In this document: piece by piece, positions 35,867 to 45,399 of the stretch
Position numbering within the stretch: position 1 is the stretch's first letter
How the letters are laid out: each line of letters opens with the position of its first letter
NCBI RefSeq assembly: GCF_040372045.1
Contig: NZ_BAABWH010000001.1
Direction: 5' to 3' (one strand)
DNA length: 64,000 bases
Source: Thalassolituus sp006212115
Lineage (GTDB): Bacteria > Pseudomonadota > Gammaproteobacteria > Pseudomonadales > Oceanobacteraceae
Notes under the pieces: model-generated
What the model saw: only the letters and a program-made list of their open reading frames with translations
Told to the model about the DNA's origin: nothing
Databases searched by the model: none
Made by a program: the position numbers and the translations under genes

Positions 35867-36562
35867 ATGACAATGATAGAACTGACTCCAGTGGCTGTGA
35901 CTCATTCGCCCTACAAGGAAAAGTTCGCAATCCCGCGGCAACCTGGCCTGGCGCCCTCGGTTATCAGCCGAATCGACCTGCTCCCGCCTTTCAATGTGCC
36001 GGAAGCGCTGGCAGGACTAGAGCAAGTTTCTCATATCTGGCTGACATTCTACTTCCACGGCGTTGGCAGCAAGCCAGAGTCTCTGCGGGTACGCCCTCCC
36101 CGTCTTGGCGGGAATCAACGGCTCGGTGTCTTTGCTACACGCAGTACTCACAGGCCCAACGGTCTGGGTCAGTCGCTAGTGAAAATAGATCATATTGAAG
36201 GCACTAGTCTGTTTATATCAGGTGCGGACCTGTTAGACGGCACCCCTATTTACGACATCAAACCCTATGTCCCGTATACAGATTGTCTTCCCCAAGCCAC
36301 CAACACCATCGCTAACTCAGCACCTGTGTGTTTAGACGTCACATGGGATGAGCAGGCTCTGCAAACTGCTGAAGCAGCGGCTAATCGTATTGGCGAGAGC
36401 ATCGTCGATATCGTACAGGAATGCCTCGCACAAGACCCACGCCCAGCCTATCAGGCACACGACCCCGCCAAAGAATACGGCGCGCGAATGTGGGACCTTA
36501 ACATTCGCTGGCGTTACCCTACGCAAGACAGCATCCGGGTGATCGGGATCGACAAGGCCTGA
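35867..36562 (+). CDS. trmO: tRNA (adenine(37)-N6)-methyltransferase TrmO
   Basis: SAM-dependent enzyme that methylates t6A37 of tRNA-Thr to m6t6A. The beta-barrel N-terminal domain starts IELTPVAVTHSPYKEKFAIP and includes VFATRSTHRPNGLGQSLVK and DLLDGTPIYDIKPYVPY, both typical of the TsaA/TrmO family; the C-terminal domain has RWRYPTQDSIRVI. The start is at 35867 or 35873 (both ATG); the open frame upstream to 35774 has no family match. The product is 231 residues. Confidence 0.92.
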   Translation: MTMIELTPVAVTHSPYKEKFAIPRQPGLAPSVISRIDLLPPFNVPEALAGLEQVSHIWLTFYFHGVGSKPESLRVRPPRLGGNQRLGVFATRSTHRPNGLGQSLVKIDHIEGTSLFISGADLLDGTPIYDIKPYVPYTDCLPQATNTIANSAPVCLDVTWDEQALQTAEAAANRIGESIVDIVQECLAQDPRPAYQAHDPAKEYGARMWDLNIRWRYPTQDSIRVIGIDKA

Positions 36563-36573
36563 TTCACACCGCT

Positions 36574-37242
36574 TTATACTTTAGGTGTCAGGCGCACTAC
36601 CCGCTCACGCAAGGATGACAATCCACGTTCGCGGAACTTCGGCTCGTCAATCAAGCAGTCTTTGTCGGCAATCAGGTCGATATTCATAACGTCACCGTAG
36701 TAACTCTCCACCTGATCAACGGGAACAGAGAAAGGTGGCCCCGCCATCTCACTCTGATCATATTCAAGTGTGACCAGTAGTTGAGGCGCGTTCCCCGCTA
36801 CTGCACGAAGCTGCTCTGAATATTGGCGTCGCAGATCTTCTGGCATCGCGATCAGAGCAGCGCGATCGTACACCGCGTCGATCGGCCCGGTGTCGTACGA
36901 CGTCATGGCAAACCAGTCTCCGCAGATCAGTAGAATACCTGCCGCGCGGTACAGTATGTAATCACCCACTTTCTGCTTATCCACGGCGAGACTGAAGGTC
37001 TCTTCTATCGATTCGGCCATGGCATCGAGAGCGACTTCACTGAGTTCAACCCCCACCACCTGATAGCCTTCACGCAGCAACCAGAGAATATCCACCGACT
37101 TACCACACAGAGGAACCAGCACACGCTCACCCAGGTCGACTGGAATTGTCTGCCAGTGCGCCGCCAGAGCAGGATTAGTGTCTGCCAGATGAAAGCCGAT
37201 TTCCTGCTTTTCCCAACGCTCGTGCCAAAATTCGTGTTTCAT
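36574..37242 (-). CDS. tpm: Thiopurine S-methyltransferase
   Basis: SAM-dependent methyltransferase of the TPMT family, which in bacteria also methylates tellurite and selenium compounds. The start FWHERWEKQEIGFHLADTNPAL is characteristic, followed by VLVPLCGKSVDILWLLREGYQVVGVEL (SAM site) and VYDRAALIAMPEDLRRQY. The start at 37242 gives 222 residues, the family length; the frame is open 18 codons upstream without support. It converges with trmO, 11 bases apart. Confidence 0.93.
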   Translation of the reverse strand: MKHEFWHERWEKQEIGFHLADTNPALAAHWQTIPVDLGERVLVPLCGKSVDILWLLREGYQVVGVELSEVALDAMAESIEETFSLAVDKQKVGDYILYRAAGILLICGDWFAMTSYDTGPIDAVYDRAALIAMPEDLRRQYSEQLRAVAGNAPQLLVTLEYDQSEMAGPPFSVPVDQVESYYGDVMNIDLIADKDCLIDEPKFRERGLSSLRERVVRLTPKV

Positions 37243-37307
37243 AGTAAATCGCGTAGTAAAAATGAAGTGCGCGACAGTATGCCTGAAGCCGGACACAGGG
37301 TCAGTAA

Positions 37308-37332
37308 CGAAAACGCCCGGCTAAGCCGGGCG
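37308..37332 (-). terminator. Rho-independent terminator
   Basis: Eight-base stem CGCCCGGC/GCCGGGCG with a TAA loop; on the minus strand a run of four T follows. It ends the transcript of the PF10118 gene that stops at 37359. Confidence 0.85.
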
Positions 37333-37358
37333 ATGCATGAAGGTATCTGCGCTGTGCT

Positions 37359-38201
37359 TTAATTTACCTGCAAAGAGGCAATCTCGGGGAAGCGCTTTTC
37401 CCAGTCTTCAATCAAGTAGTTCTGATCGATGTCCCACGGATGAAAACCAGTGCGGAAGAACTTAGCGAGCCCTTTAATATTATCTCTTAAAACGCCTTTC
37501 TTACCCCAGAAAAAGGTGTAGGCCTCTTTCCACTCGCGCCAGCTGGGAAAATGACGTTGAGAACGCAACAACCAGAATTGATAAACAGCAAGACGCGAAA
37601 ACAAACTGATCATCGAAATAACCATAACGCGCTTACGCATAAATTCATCATCTACATGCTCGCGGAAGACATCAAACGCGACCGCTTTATGTTCGATTTC
37701 CTCAACTGCATGCCACAAAAGCATATTACGTATTGTAGGATCAGCTTCATCAAGTATGTCCGGATTTTTCAGCAAAAATTCAGCCAGTGATGCAGTAAAG
37801 TGCTCCATTGCTACCGTCAAAGCCAATTGCCTCTCACGGCTGAATTTCTTCAGAAATTCGACGCGTTTATGCAGTTTTCCAACGATTCGATCCAGTGGAA
37901 ATCCCATGTCAGTAATAGCTTGGTTCAGGGCTTCGTGAGAAACGCCGTGGTGTGCCTCCTGGCCAATAAAACCACGAATCTGTTCTTTCAATTTTTCGTC
38001 CTTGATATCCGCCCGGTAATTACGGACCGAATGAATAAAGAATCGTTCGCCATCCGGAAATAGAGCGGACAATGCGTAAAAGAACGTGCTGATCAACGAG
38101 TTGTTATTACAGGCGAAGGTATCCATTGGCACCTTAGTATCAAAATCCATGCGACGAGGTTTGATATCCACCTGTTCTGATTTTTTCTTCGCGTCAGTCA
38201 T
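37359..38201 (-). CDS. PF10118 predicted metal-dependent hydrolase (di-iron-like)
   Basis: A 280-residue member of the COG3687/PF10118 family, called 'predicted metal-dependent hydrolase' in databases. Its helices carry QEAHHGVSHEALN, AMEHFTASLAEFLL and WHAVEEIEHKAVAFDVF: the spaced E-x-x-H pattern resembles four-helix di-iron proteins, so an oxygenase or oxidase role is as likely as hydrolysis. It is divergent from an AraC-type regulator (134 bases between), which probably controls it. The start at 38201 (MTDAKKK) is preceded by AGG. Confidence 0.82.
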   Translation of the reverse strand: MTDAKKKSEQVDIKPRRMDFDTKVPMDTFACNNNSLISTFFYALSALFPDGERFFIHSVRNYRADIKDEKLKEQIRGFIGQEAHHGVSHEALNQAITDMGFPLDRIVGKLHKRVEFLKKFSRERQLALTVAMEHFTASLAEFLLKNPDILDEADPTIRNMLLWHAVEEIEHKAVAFDVFREHVDDEFMRKRVMVISMISLFSRLAVYQFWLLRSQRHFPSWREWKEAYTFFWGKKGVLRDNIKGLAKFFRTGFHPWDIDQNYLIEDWEKRFPEIASLQVN

Positions 38202-38335
38202 ATCAGATTGCCTTTGATGATAATTTTGTTGGCCAGATTTCACATATCTGAGTGGTAATCACTATGACATACTGCTCGAAATATGAGGGGGTGCTATGCT
38301 TTCACCCTGTGGTTCTAAACTGGCATTCGGCAAAT

Positions 38336-39361
38336 ATGACGACAAAAACCATTGGCTCTGGTGAGTATAGACTCTCGTCCGACTATCTGATTTTACTGGG
38401 TGAACTCGCGTTCGAACGCGGCATTCCTATGTCAGTGTTACTTGCCGAAACCGGATTGCCAGAGAACCTGATGCTGATGCCGGGGGTTCAGATCGGTCAT
38501 GAATCTGCATTGCAGTTGGTCGATAACTTTCTACAGGAAACGGATATCGCGACCGCCCTGGAATTTGGCAAGCGCATGACCCTGTCCAAACATGGCGCAC
38601 TGGGCTATGCCGCTCAGTACAGCCAGACCATGGAAGATGCAGCGGGGAAAGTTATCCAATTCATCGAGACCCGTGTGCAATTGTTCGAACTGCGCCGGGA
38701 GTCCGACCCGACAACGCGTAACCTGTACATCGCCTCCCGCATACCAGACAGTCGCGCAGGCCTGTTTATGACGCTAGCGTTTCTCGCCAGCGTCGAGACG
38801 ATATGTCGCACATTAGTCACTGGAGAAGCGCGTAAAGCAGAGAGCACACTGCAGATTGCCGCAGAGGGAGACCTGTCAGATCAGGAGACCCTACCCTGCT
38901 GCACGGTACAGACATCAGCCAAACTCAATTGCCTGACCTGGCCGCGCAATGCCTTGGACGGCATGCTGCCCTTCTTTGATCCCAAACTCGCCGACCTCGC
39001 GCAGCAAGAACTGACTCAAGCACTCACTCACGTGACCGAAACCAACACCATGGCCGGAAAAGTACGTGAGATCCTGAACGAGCATCTGGCAGAAATGCCC
39101 ACGGTGGAAGACGTTGCCAACATGTTGTTCATGTCTGCAGCAACGTTGAACCGCAAACTGAAAGCAGAGCAGCGTAGTTTTCAACAGATCAAAGACGAAC
39201 TGCGATACAGCAAAGCTCAACGCTTACTGAAAGAGACCACGCTCTCTGTCGACCAGATTGCAGATCAACTGGGCTACAGCGACGCCAGCAACTTCGCCAA
39301 AGCATTTAAAAACTGGTCGTCTTTCAGTCCAAGTCAGTATCGACAAGGCAGTACGGACTGA
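38336..39361 (+). CDS. AraC-family transcriptional regulator
   Basis: A 341-residue regulator: an N-terminal arabinose-binding-like domain (PF12625 type; ALEFGKRMTLSKHGALGYAAQYSQTMEDA) and a C-terminal AraC DNA-binding domain with two helix-turn-helix motifs (VEDVANMLFMSAATLNRKL and SVDQIADQLGYSDASNFAKAFK). Regulators of this subgroup usually sense fatty acids or other hydrophobic ligands. The divergent PF10118 gene is the likely target. The start at 38336 is preferred over an open extension to 38252. Confidence 0.9.
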   Translation: MTTKTIGSGEYRLSSDYLILLGELAFERGIPMSVLLAETGLPENLMLMPGVQIGHESALQLVDNFLQETDIATALEFGKRMTLSKHGALGYAAQYSQTMEDAAGKVIQFIETRVQLFELRRESDPTTRNLYIASRIPDSRAGLFMTLAFLASVETICRTLVTGEARKAESTLQIAAEGDLSDQETLPCCTVQTSAKLNCLTWPRNALDGMLPFFDPKLADLAQQELTQALTHVTETNTMAGKVREILNEHLAEMPTVEDVANMLFMSAATLNRKLKAEQRSFQQIKDELRYSKAQRLLKETTLSVDQIADQLGYSDASNFAKAFKNWSSFSPSQYRQGSTD

Positions 39362-39409
39362 TCGGATTCAGGTATACTTCGCCGCCACGTCACCCGGCCG
39401 GAGAATCCC

Positions 39410-40720
39410 ATGTACGACAAGCCCCTCCTGATCAACTACAACCAGCTTCATACTCTCTGGCTAAAATGGCTGAATCAACCTGAGACAGCCCATTTCGATC
39501 GCTGGCTCAAGCAAGAAGCCGCCGGCTGGCGTAAACGTTTCCGTGAAACCATGCCGTTGGAGCTTGGCAGCGCTATGCAGCACGCGCTGCGCTTCCGTCA
39601 GCTGGCCTGCGCCCTGGAACTGATTCACGAACGCGGACTGGATCAAGACTGGGAAAGCTGGGTGCAGAACTGGAACCCAGAGCAAGCCGAAAGCCTGAGC
39701 CGGAATAACTTCTGGTTCTGGATTCAACGTCGTAGTTACTCTCAATGGTACATTCCAAAAGACTGGCAGGCAGGCAGCCGTAAAACCACCGTGGACGATA
39801 CGGCAGCCTGGGTTCGCAAAAACCCGGAATCACCGCTGGCTTATATCTGGTTTGGTATTGATGCGTCATTAGCAAGCGCAATTGATCGTCGTGCAGAGTT
39901 ATCCGGTTGGAACGATAAGCAGCGCCAGGAATTTATGCGTATGCAGCAAAGTCGTCCGCCACTCTGGTTACGCCCAGCCACAGGTCAGGACGCCAAAGCG
40001 TTATGCGACGAACTCAAAGCTGCAGGGGTTGAAGTCAACCTTAACAAACGCGGCCTCTGCGCCACTGGGGGTTTTGGGGTTCAGCAAACCGACGCCTACA
40101 AAGAAGGTCGTGTTGAAGTACAGGATTATGCCAGCCAGCAGATCGCGGCTGCCGTCGATGCGCAAGGTGGAGAGAAAATCTGGGATGCCTGTGCTGGCGC
40201 AGGTGGTAAGACACTCGCTATCGCAGATGTGATGTCAGGAAAAGGGGCTGTAGTGGCCACCGACCTGAAAGAATTTAAACTCGCAGAACTGAAAAAGCGC
40301 GCCAAACGCGCGAGTATCGCCAACATCCGTACCTTTGTCTGGGATGGTGAAGCACCGTTGCGTCTGCCGAAAGAAATTGCTCGCCAGAAAGGCTTCGATA
40401 AAGTCTTAATTGACGCTCCCTGTACAGCAACGGGAACCTGGCGCCGTAACCCGGATGCCCGCAGCCGTCTTAGTGAGGCATACCTGCAAGAGTTAACCGG
40501 TTTGCAGCAACAACTACTGAACCACGCCAGTGAAGCCGTGCGCGCCGGAGGCAGACTGATCTATGCAACCTGTAGTTGGTTAGCGGAAGAGAACGAAGAC
40601 GCGGTGGAAGCCTTCCTGAAAAATCACACCGATTTTTCATTGGAAAGTTCGCAACTGCTCGGTGCACCGGATGTCGATTCCGACACCATGTTTGTTGCGA
40701 TTATGAAACGCGAAAGCTGA
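39410..40720 (+). CDS. RsmB/NOP2-like RNA cytosine-C5 methyltransferase
   Basis: A 436-residue SAM-dependent RNA m5C methyltransferase. The SAM site is CAGAGGKTLAIADVM; motif IV is DAPCTATGTWRRNPD with the release cysteine, and motif VI is YATCSWLAEENEDAVEAFL with the catalytic cysteine. The N-terminal domain lacks the NusB domain of true RsmB, so it is a paralogue and its rRNA or tRNA target is unknown. No neighbour suggests a partner. Confidence 0.88.
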   Translation: MYDKPLLINYNQLHTLWLKWLNQPETAHFDRWLKQEAAGWRKRFRETMPLELGSAMQHALRFRQLACALELIHERGLDQDWESWVQNWNPEQAESLSRNNFWFWIQRRSYSQWYIPKDWQAGSRKTTVDDTAAWVRKNPESPLAYIWFGIDASLASAIDRRAELSGWNDKQRQEFMRMQQSRPPLWLRPATGQDAKALCDELKAAGVEVNLNKRGLCATGGFGVQQTDAYKEGRVEVQDYASQQIAAAVDAQGGEKIWDACAGAGGKTLAIADVMSGKGAVVATDLKEFKLAELKKRAKRASIANIRTFVWDGEAPLRLPKEIARQKGFDKVLIDAPCTATGTWRRNPDARSRLSEAYLQELTGLQQQLLNHASEAVRAGGRLIYATCSWLAEENEDAVEAFLKNHTDFSLESSQLLGAPDVDSDTMFVAIMKRES

Positions 40721-40724
40721 TTAA

Positions 40725-40765
40725 TACCGAAGGTCATCCATCCCAGGGCTTAATGACCTTCGGTA
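40725..40765. repeat. Perfect 13-base inverted repeat
   Basis: TACCGAAGGTCAT (40725-40737) and ATGACCTTCGGTA (40753-40765) are perfect complements with a 15-base loop, 4 bases after the methyltransferase stop. There is no T-run, so it may be a REP-like element or a 3' stem rather than a classical terminator. Confidence 0.7.
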
Positions 40766-41006
40766 ACTCGCCCTGCAGCACAGACGTCTTAATCCAGGCC
40801 GTTTCAGTTGCCTTTTCGACACGCAAAATAAATCGCCCTGTCAGACTGATTTATGGCTGATATAGCGTAACCTTGGCTCGATTTTGCTCTGAAAGTCTCA
40901 ATGCGCCTTCACGGACTGGATACGTCTGAATGTCTGCCGGGCAAGTTACTGAAGATCAGCGCAAGAACGTAAGTAAGAGCCAAGAGTGAGGCTCGAGAGA
41001 TGTAGA
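40766..41006. other. Intergenic stretch without a recognised feature
   Basis: Part of the 323-base gap between the methyltransferase stop and the ornithine decarboxylase stop, bounded by an inverted repeat and a terminator. I see no gene, RNA motif or strong promoter in it; the short open frames are not supported. Confidence 0.6.
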
Positions 41007-41036
41007 AAAAGCCAGGCGGTGGACGCCTGGCTTTTG
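41007..41036. terminator. Rho-independent terminator, bidirectional
   Basis: Perfect 12-base stem AAAAGCCAGGCG/CGCCTGGCTTTT with a 5-base loop. On the minus strand it ends in five T, stopping the decarboxylase transcript; on the plus strand it also has a T4 tail. Confidence 0.9.
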
Positions 41037-41043
41037 GCAGAGA

Positions 41044-42207
41044 TCAGATGCAGATCGTTTTTAACGGAGGAAAGCCGTTAAATTCAATCGCACTGTAGGT
41101 GGTGGTATATGCGCCGGTGGAGAACCAGTACATACGATCACCGGATTCGAGAGAAAGTGGCAGTTCATACTTGTACTGTTCGTACAGGATGTCCGCGGAA
41201 TCACAGGTTGGGCCTGCAATAATCACTTCTTCAGTTTCACCGTCTTTTTCCACATAGAGTGGATATTTGATCGCTTCATCCATGGTTTCTACGAAGCCAC
41301 CAAACTTGCCGATATCGGTATAGACCCAACGGTCCAGACCGGTTCGGTTCTTACGGCTGACCAGCACTACTTCACTGACCAGAATGCCCGCGTTCGCAGC
41401 CAGTGATCGACCCGGCTCGAGAATAACGTCAGGCAGCTCATCACCAAAATCCTCCTGCAGGAAACGGGTGATTTCCTCTGCGTAGGTCTCCAGAGGGTTG
41501 GTACGGCTCACGTAGTTTGCCGGGAATCCGCCCCCAAGGTTGACCATTTTCATTTCGATGCCCTCTTCTTCTTTCAGGCGTTCGAAAATCCACTTCACTT
41601 TGGCGATGGCTGAATCCCATGCACCAATATCTCTCTGCTGCGAGCCCACGTGGAATGAAATCCCGTATGGCTGCAAGCCCAGATCACGAGCCAGAATGCA
41701 CAGCTCAATCGCCATATCGACGTGACAACCAAACTTACGCGACAACGGCCAGTCAGCTGTTTGTGAGCCTTCAGTCAGAATGCGCACAAAGACTTTCGAT
41801 CCTGGTGCCGCCTCTGCCAGATTACGAAGATCTGCTTCCGAATCAGAGGCAAACAAACGCACACCCTTATCGTAGGCATAGCGGATGTCACGAATCTTCT
41901 TGATCGTATTGCCGAAGCTGACACGATCACCGCCGACTCCCAGTGAGAGCACTTTATCCAGCTCGTAGCGGCTGGCGATATCAAAATTGCAGCCACGATC
42001 GCGCAGGATTTCCAGAACAGCTCGTTCCGGATTCGCTTTCACCGCATAGTAGGTTTTCGCGTAAGGGAAACAAGCCATCAGGTGATCCAGTTGCTCACCG
42101 AAGGTCTTTGTGTCCACGATCAATACAGGCGTTTCCTGCTGATCAGCGGCCGCTTTGATGCGGGCAAAGGTGTCGGCGTCGTAATAGGCTTCCGGTTGGG
42201 TCAACAT
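41044..42207 (-). CDS. speC: Ornithine decarboxylase (PLP fold III)
   Basis: Makes putrescine from ornithine in polyamine synthesis. It is a 387-residue alanine racemase-fold decarboxylase, equal in length to Pseudomonas SpeC, with the PLP lysine in YYAVKANPE (about residue 56), the phosphate-binding GGGFPANY, EPGRSLAANAG and the catalytic cysteine in GPTCDSADILYE. A close relative could use lysine as well; the sequence alone does not separate the two. It is a single-gene unit with its own terminator. Confidence 0.92.
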   Translation of the reverse strand: MLTQPEAYYDADTFARIKAAADQQETPVLIVDTKTFGEQLDHLMACFPYAKTYYAVKANPERAVLEILRDRGCNFDIASRYELDKVLSLGVGGDRVSFGNTIKKIRDIRYAYDKGVRLFASDSEADLRNLAEAAPGSKVFVRILTEGSQTADWPLSRKFGCHVDMAIELCILARDLGLQPYGISFHVGSQQRDIGAWDSAIAKVKWIFERLKEEEGIEMKMVNLGGGFPANYVSRTNPLETYAEEITRFLQEDFGDELPDVILEPGRSLAANAGILVSEVVLVSRKNRTGLDRWVYTDIGKFGGFVETMDEAIKYPLYVEKDGETEEVIIAGPTCDSADILYEQYKYELPLSLESGDRMYWFSTGAYTTTYSAIEFNGFPPLKTICI

Positions 42208-42439
42208 CAGGCTCGCTACCTCCTTAGGGTCAGACTGCTGTGTGTTTGAAGTCGCGCAAAGATAGAGTATTTATCATAACAGTACAGTGAAATTTTCTTA
42301 CCCTTACGATCAGAAAATCACGATGCACGCATTGGTCCGTTCAATGCAACAGACTCTGTCGTGTTCCGCACCGACGATAGTGGTTAGAATGACGACACAA
42401 AACCGGTAAGGTTCACTTTCATCGCGGCGCACAGACGAT

Positions 42440-44278
42440 ATGCTCAAGTTCTTCGAAAATCGCATCAACCCTTTTCCACCCGAACATCCGGAGCAGCCTC
42501 CTGAGGGGCTTTACGCATTCTGCCGTCATTATACCCGTGGTCTGGAAGGGTCGCTGTTAACCATGTCGACGCTTACGGCAATGCTGGCGGTACTTGAGGT
42601 CACCCTATTCCGGTTTATGGGTGATCTGGTTGATTGGCTGTCGACCCGCTCCCCAGACACCCTGCTGGAAGCCGAAGGAACAAAGCTGCTGATTATGGGT
42701 GGTATCGTCCTGATCGTGATGCCGCTTATCGTCTACCTCCATGCTCTTATTACCTACCAGTCGCTTTTGGGCAACTACCCGATGCGTATTCGGTGGCAGG
42801 CGCACCGTTACCTCCTGAAGCAAAGCCTTAACTTCTATGAGAATGACTTTGCTGGCCGCCTTGCCACCAAAGTGATGCAGACCGCGTTAGGCGTGCGGGA
42901 GACTGTGATGAAACTGCTGGATGTCCTGGTGTACATCCTCGTGTACTTCATTTCGGCACTCGTCATGATAGGGACATCAGATTGGCGCCTGATGTTGCCT
43001 ATGGTGGTGTGGCTTATCGCGTACATTGGTATTCAGTTCTACTTTGTCCCAAGAATGAAAAAGATCGCCACTGAGCAAGCAGACGCCCGCAGCATCATGA
43101 CTGGACGCGTGGTCGACAGTTACACCAACATTCAGACCGTTAAGCTGTTCTCCCATACCGAACGCGAAACTGAATACGCACGCGACAGCATGGACGGATT
43201 TCTCGGCACCGTTTATCACCAGATGCGTCTGGCTACCGGCCTCAACGTCTCCGTCAATATGATCAACTACCTGCTGGCGTTTACCGTTGCTGCACTGTCA
43301 ATCTGGCTGTGGATGGACAGCGCCATCACCGTCGGCGCTATCGCGATTGCAGTCAGCCTCGCTTTGCGTGTGAATGGCATGGCTCAATGGATAATGTGGG
43401 AAATCAGCTCACTGTTCGAAAATCTGGGGACGGTAGCGGATGGCATGAATACGCTGTCCAAGCCGCAGACCATTACGGATGTTCAACACGCACCACGCCT
43501 GCAAGCCAATCAGGGTGAGATCGCACTCGAGAAGGTGAGCTTCTCCTACGAAGGGGCAGACTCGAAAACCTATCCAGTATTTCAATCGATGGATCTGACC
43601 ATCAGGCCCGGGGAGAAAATTGGCCTTGTCGGGCGCTCCGGCGCGGGTAAGTCGACACTCGTCAACCTGCTGCTGCGATTCTATGACATCGATAGCGGCA
43701 GTATTAAAATCGATGGGCAGGACATTAGCCAGGTATCGCAAGAAAGTCTCAGGGCAAAAATTGGTATGGTGACGCAGGATACTTCTCTGCTGCATCGCAG
43801 CGTGCGTGACAACATTCTCTACGGGCGACCAGATGCAACCGAAGAAGAGATTCTGGAAGCGGCTCGTAAAGCAGAAGCGGACGACTTTATCAGGGAGCTC
43901 CACGACCCCGAGGGTAACCTTGGCTACGACGCGCAGGTCGGTGAGCGCGGAGTGAAACTGTCAGGTGGCCAGCGACAACGTATAGCCATAGCCCGAGTGC
44001 TGTTAAAGGACGCCCCGATACTGATTCTCGACGAGGCGACCTCCGCACTGGACTCCGAAGTGGAAGCGGCTATTCAGGAGAGTCTTTACCGCTTGATGGA
44101 AAATAAAACCGTCATCGCGATTGCACACCGCCTGTCCACTATTGCGGCTATGGATCGTCTGATCGTACTGGATGATGGCAAGATTGCAGAGCAAGGTACA
44201 CACGAAGAGCTTCTCGCGAAAGGCGGGATTTATGCTCAGCTTTGGGCCCATCAAACCGGTGGATTTCTCGGCGCCTGA
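42440..44278 (+). CDS. ABC exporter, fused membrane and ATPase domains
   Basis: A 612-residue half-transporter of the MsbA/multidrug exporter type. About six membrane helices cover residues 30-320 (for example LVYILVYFISALVMIG and LLAFTVAALSIWLWMDSAI), and the nucleotide-binding domain shows Walker A GRSGAGKST, signature LSGGQRQR, Walker B ILILDEATSALDSE and H-loop IAHRLSTIAAM. It must work as a dimer; the substrate is unknown, and no partner gene is adjacent. It is divergent from speC with 232 bases between. Confidence 0.92.
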   Translation: MLKFFENRINPFPPEHPEQPPEGLYAFCRHYTRGLEGSLLTMSTLTAMLAVLEVTLFRFMGDLVDWLSTRSPDTLLEAEGTKLLIMGGIVLIVMPLIVYLHALITYQSLLGNYPMRIRWQAHRYLLKQSLNFYENDFAGRLATKVMQTALGVRETVMKLLDVLVYILVYFISALVMIGTSDWRLMLPMVVWLIAYIGIQFYFVPRMKKIATEQADARSIMTGRVVDSYTNIQTVKLFSHTERETEYARDSMDGFLGTVYHQMRLATGLNVSVNMINYLLAFTVAALSIWLWMDSAITVGAIAIAVSLALRVNGMAQWIMWEISSLFENLGTVADGMNTLSKPQTITDVQHAPRLQANQGEIALEKVSFSYEGADSKTYPVFQSMDLTIRPGEKIGLVGRSGAGKSTLVNLLLRFYDIDSGSIKIDGQDISQVSQESLRAKIGMVTQDTSLLHRSVRDNILYGRPDATEEEILEAARKAEADDFIRELHDPEGNLGYDAQVGERGVKLSGGQRQRIAIARVLLKDAPILILDEATSALDSEVEAAIQESLYRLMENKTVIAIAHRLSTIAAMDRLIVLDDGKIAEQGTHEELLAKGGIYAQLWAHQTGGFLGA

Positions 44279-44371
44279 GCCACCTTCATCAAACTGTAAC
44301 GCGGTTAGGATGTTATAGCGCAGCCCCGGAGACGCGATGGCCTGATGATGAGGCGTTCAGGAAGGATTCTG

Positions 44372-44404
44372 ATCCGCTCCGGGGAACCAATTCCCGGTGC
44401 GGAT
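44372..44404. other. Imperfect hairpin downstream of the ABC exporter
   Basis: Arms ATCCGC-T-CCGGG and CCCGG-T-GCGGAT pair with one T-T mismatch around a 9-base loop, 94 bases after the exporter stop. No T-run follows. Possibly a transcript end structure. Confidence 0.35.
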
Positions 44405-44474
44405 GCAACTGCACAACAGCCCGGACGGCGGCTTAAACAGGAAAGCAACCGCCGACTAACGAGGCAAACGCTTA

Positions 44475-45293
44475 CTAACGAAAGCTACGACGGTTCACAA
44501 AAGGCTTAGGTGCCTTGTCCTTGCCTGCCAGGCCGTTCTTCATAGCAATCTGCTGGTTCTTACGTCCCAGCAAACGAGTCTGAACCCAACGCTCCCAGCG
44601 CAAGGCCTTCCAGGTATCCGCTTTCCAGGTTTTCTTGAAGAGATATTTGGTTGCTGCAATGGCGTCCGGAGATTTAGTCGCGATCGTCTCGGCTAACGCC
44701 AGTGCTTCTGCCTGCGGGTCAGCGGCAAGCTTAGAAATAAGTCCATACTCGTAGCCTTCTTCAGCACTGAACTGGCGTCCTGTCATGGTCAGTTCCTGCG
44801 CAATATCGACGCGTGTCAGTCGCGACAGCGTCACCATGCCACTCATATCCGGAATCAGACCCCATTTCATTTCCATAATGCAGAGGTTGGCATCTGGCGT
44901 CGCAATTCGATAATCCGCTGCCAGTGCGATCTGCATTCCGCCACCAAAACAGTTTCCGTGAATTGCACAGATCACCGGCACCGGTAGGTCTCGCCAGATG
45001 TGTGCAATACGCTGCGCCAGATTCATCTTGGTCCATGGAAACTTGAGAAACAGCTTCGGAATCATCGACGGAGTCTTACTCACGGCTTTGAAATCTAAGC
45101 CCGCAGAAAATGACTCACCCTTCGCTGCCAGTATGACTGCTCGTACGCTGCGATCTTTGCGAATTTTTTTCGCTGCGGCGACAAGGCCATTAAACATATC
45201 CATATCCAGACCATTCAGTTTTTCCGGGCGATTCAGATACACCCAGGCGATATGGTCACGGACTTCGAGAATTACTTTATTATCGTTGCTCAT
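44475..45293 (-). CDS. Crotonase-family enoyl-CoA hydratase/isomerase
   Basis: A 272-residue enoyl-CoA hydratase superfamily protein. Oxyanion-hole segments are ESFSAGLDFKAV and IHGNCFGGGMQIALAADYRIA, and EMKWGLIPDMSGM occupies the usual catalytic-acid region; the glutamate of true hydratases at that second site is replaced (PDMSG), so isomerase or another activity is possible. Start is ATG 45293 or GTG 45296, both behind AAAGG. The product's basic end (PKPFVNRRSFR) is unusual. Confidence 0.87.
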   Translation of the reverse strand: MSNDNKVILEVRDHIAWVYLNRPEKLNGLDMDMFNGLVAAAKKIRKDRSVRAVILAAKGESFSAGLDFKAVSKTPSMIPKLFLKFPWTKMNLAQRIAHIWRDLPVPVICAIHGNCFGGGMQIALAADYRIATPDANLCIMEMKWGLIPDMSGMVTLSRLTRVDIAQELTMTGRQFSAEEGYEYGLISKLAADPQAEALALAETIATKSPDAIAATKYLFKKTWKADTWKALRWERWVQTRLLGRKNQQIAMKNGLAGKDKAPKPFVNRRSFR

Positions 45294-45399
45294 CACGGTT
45301 TACCTTTCGTCATGCCGCCATGTTTGCATAAAACACAAACAACGGCCAATGATCGAAGTTCACGATTGGCTAACCCGACTGAACACGTGAGGCAAAGAA

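Noticed and set aside
40576..40860. Open frame across the methyltransferase end and inverted repeat
   Set aside because: Overlaps a well-supported gene in another frame and has no recognisable features.
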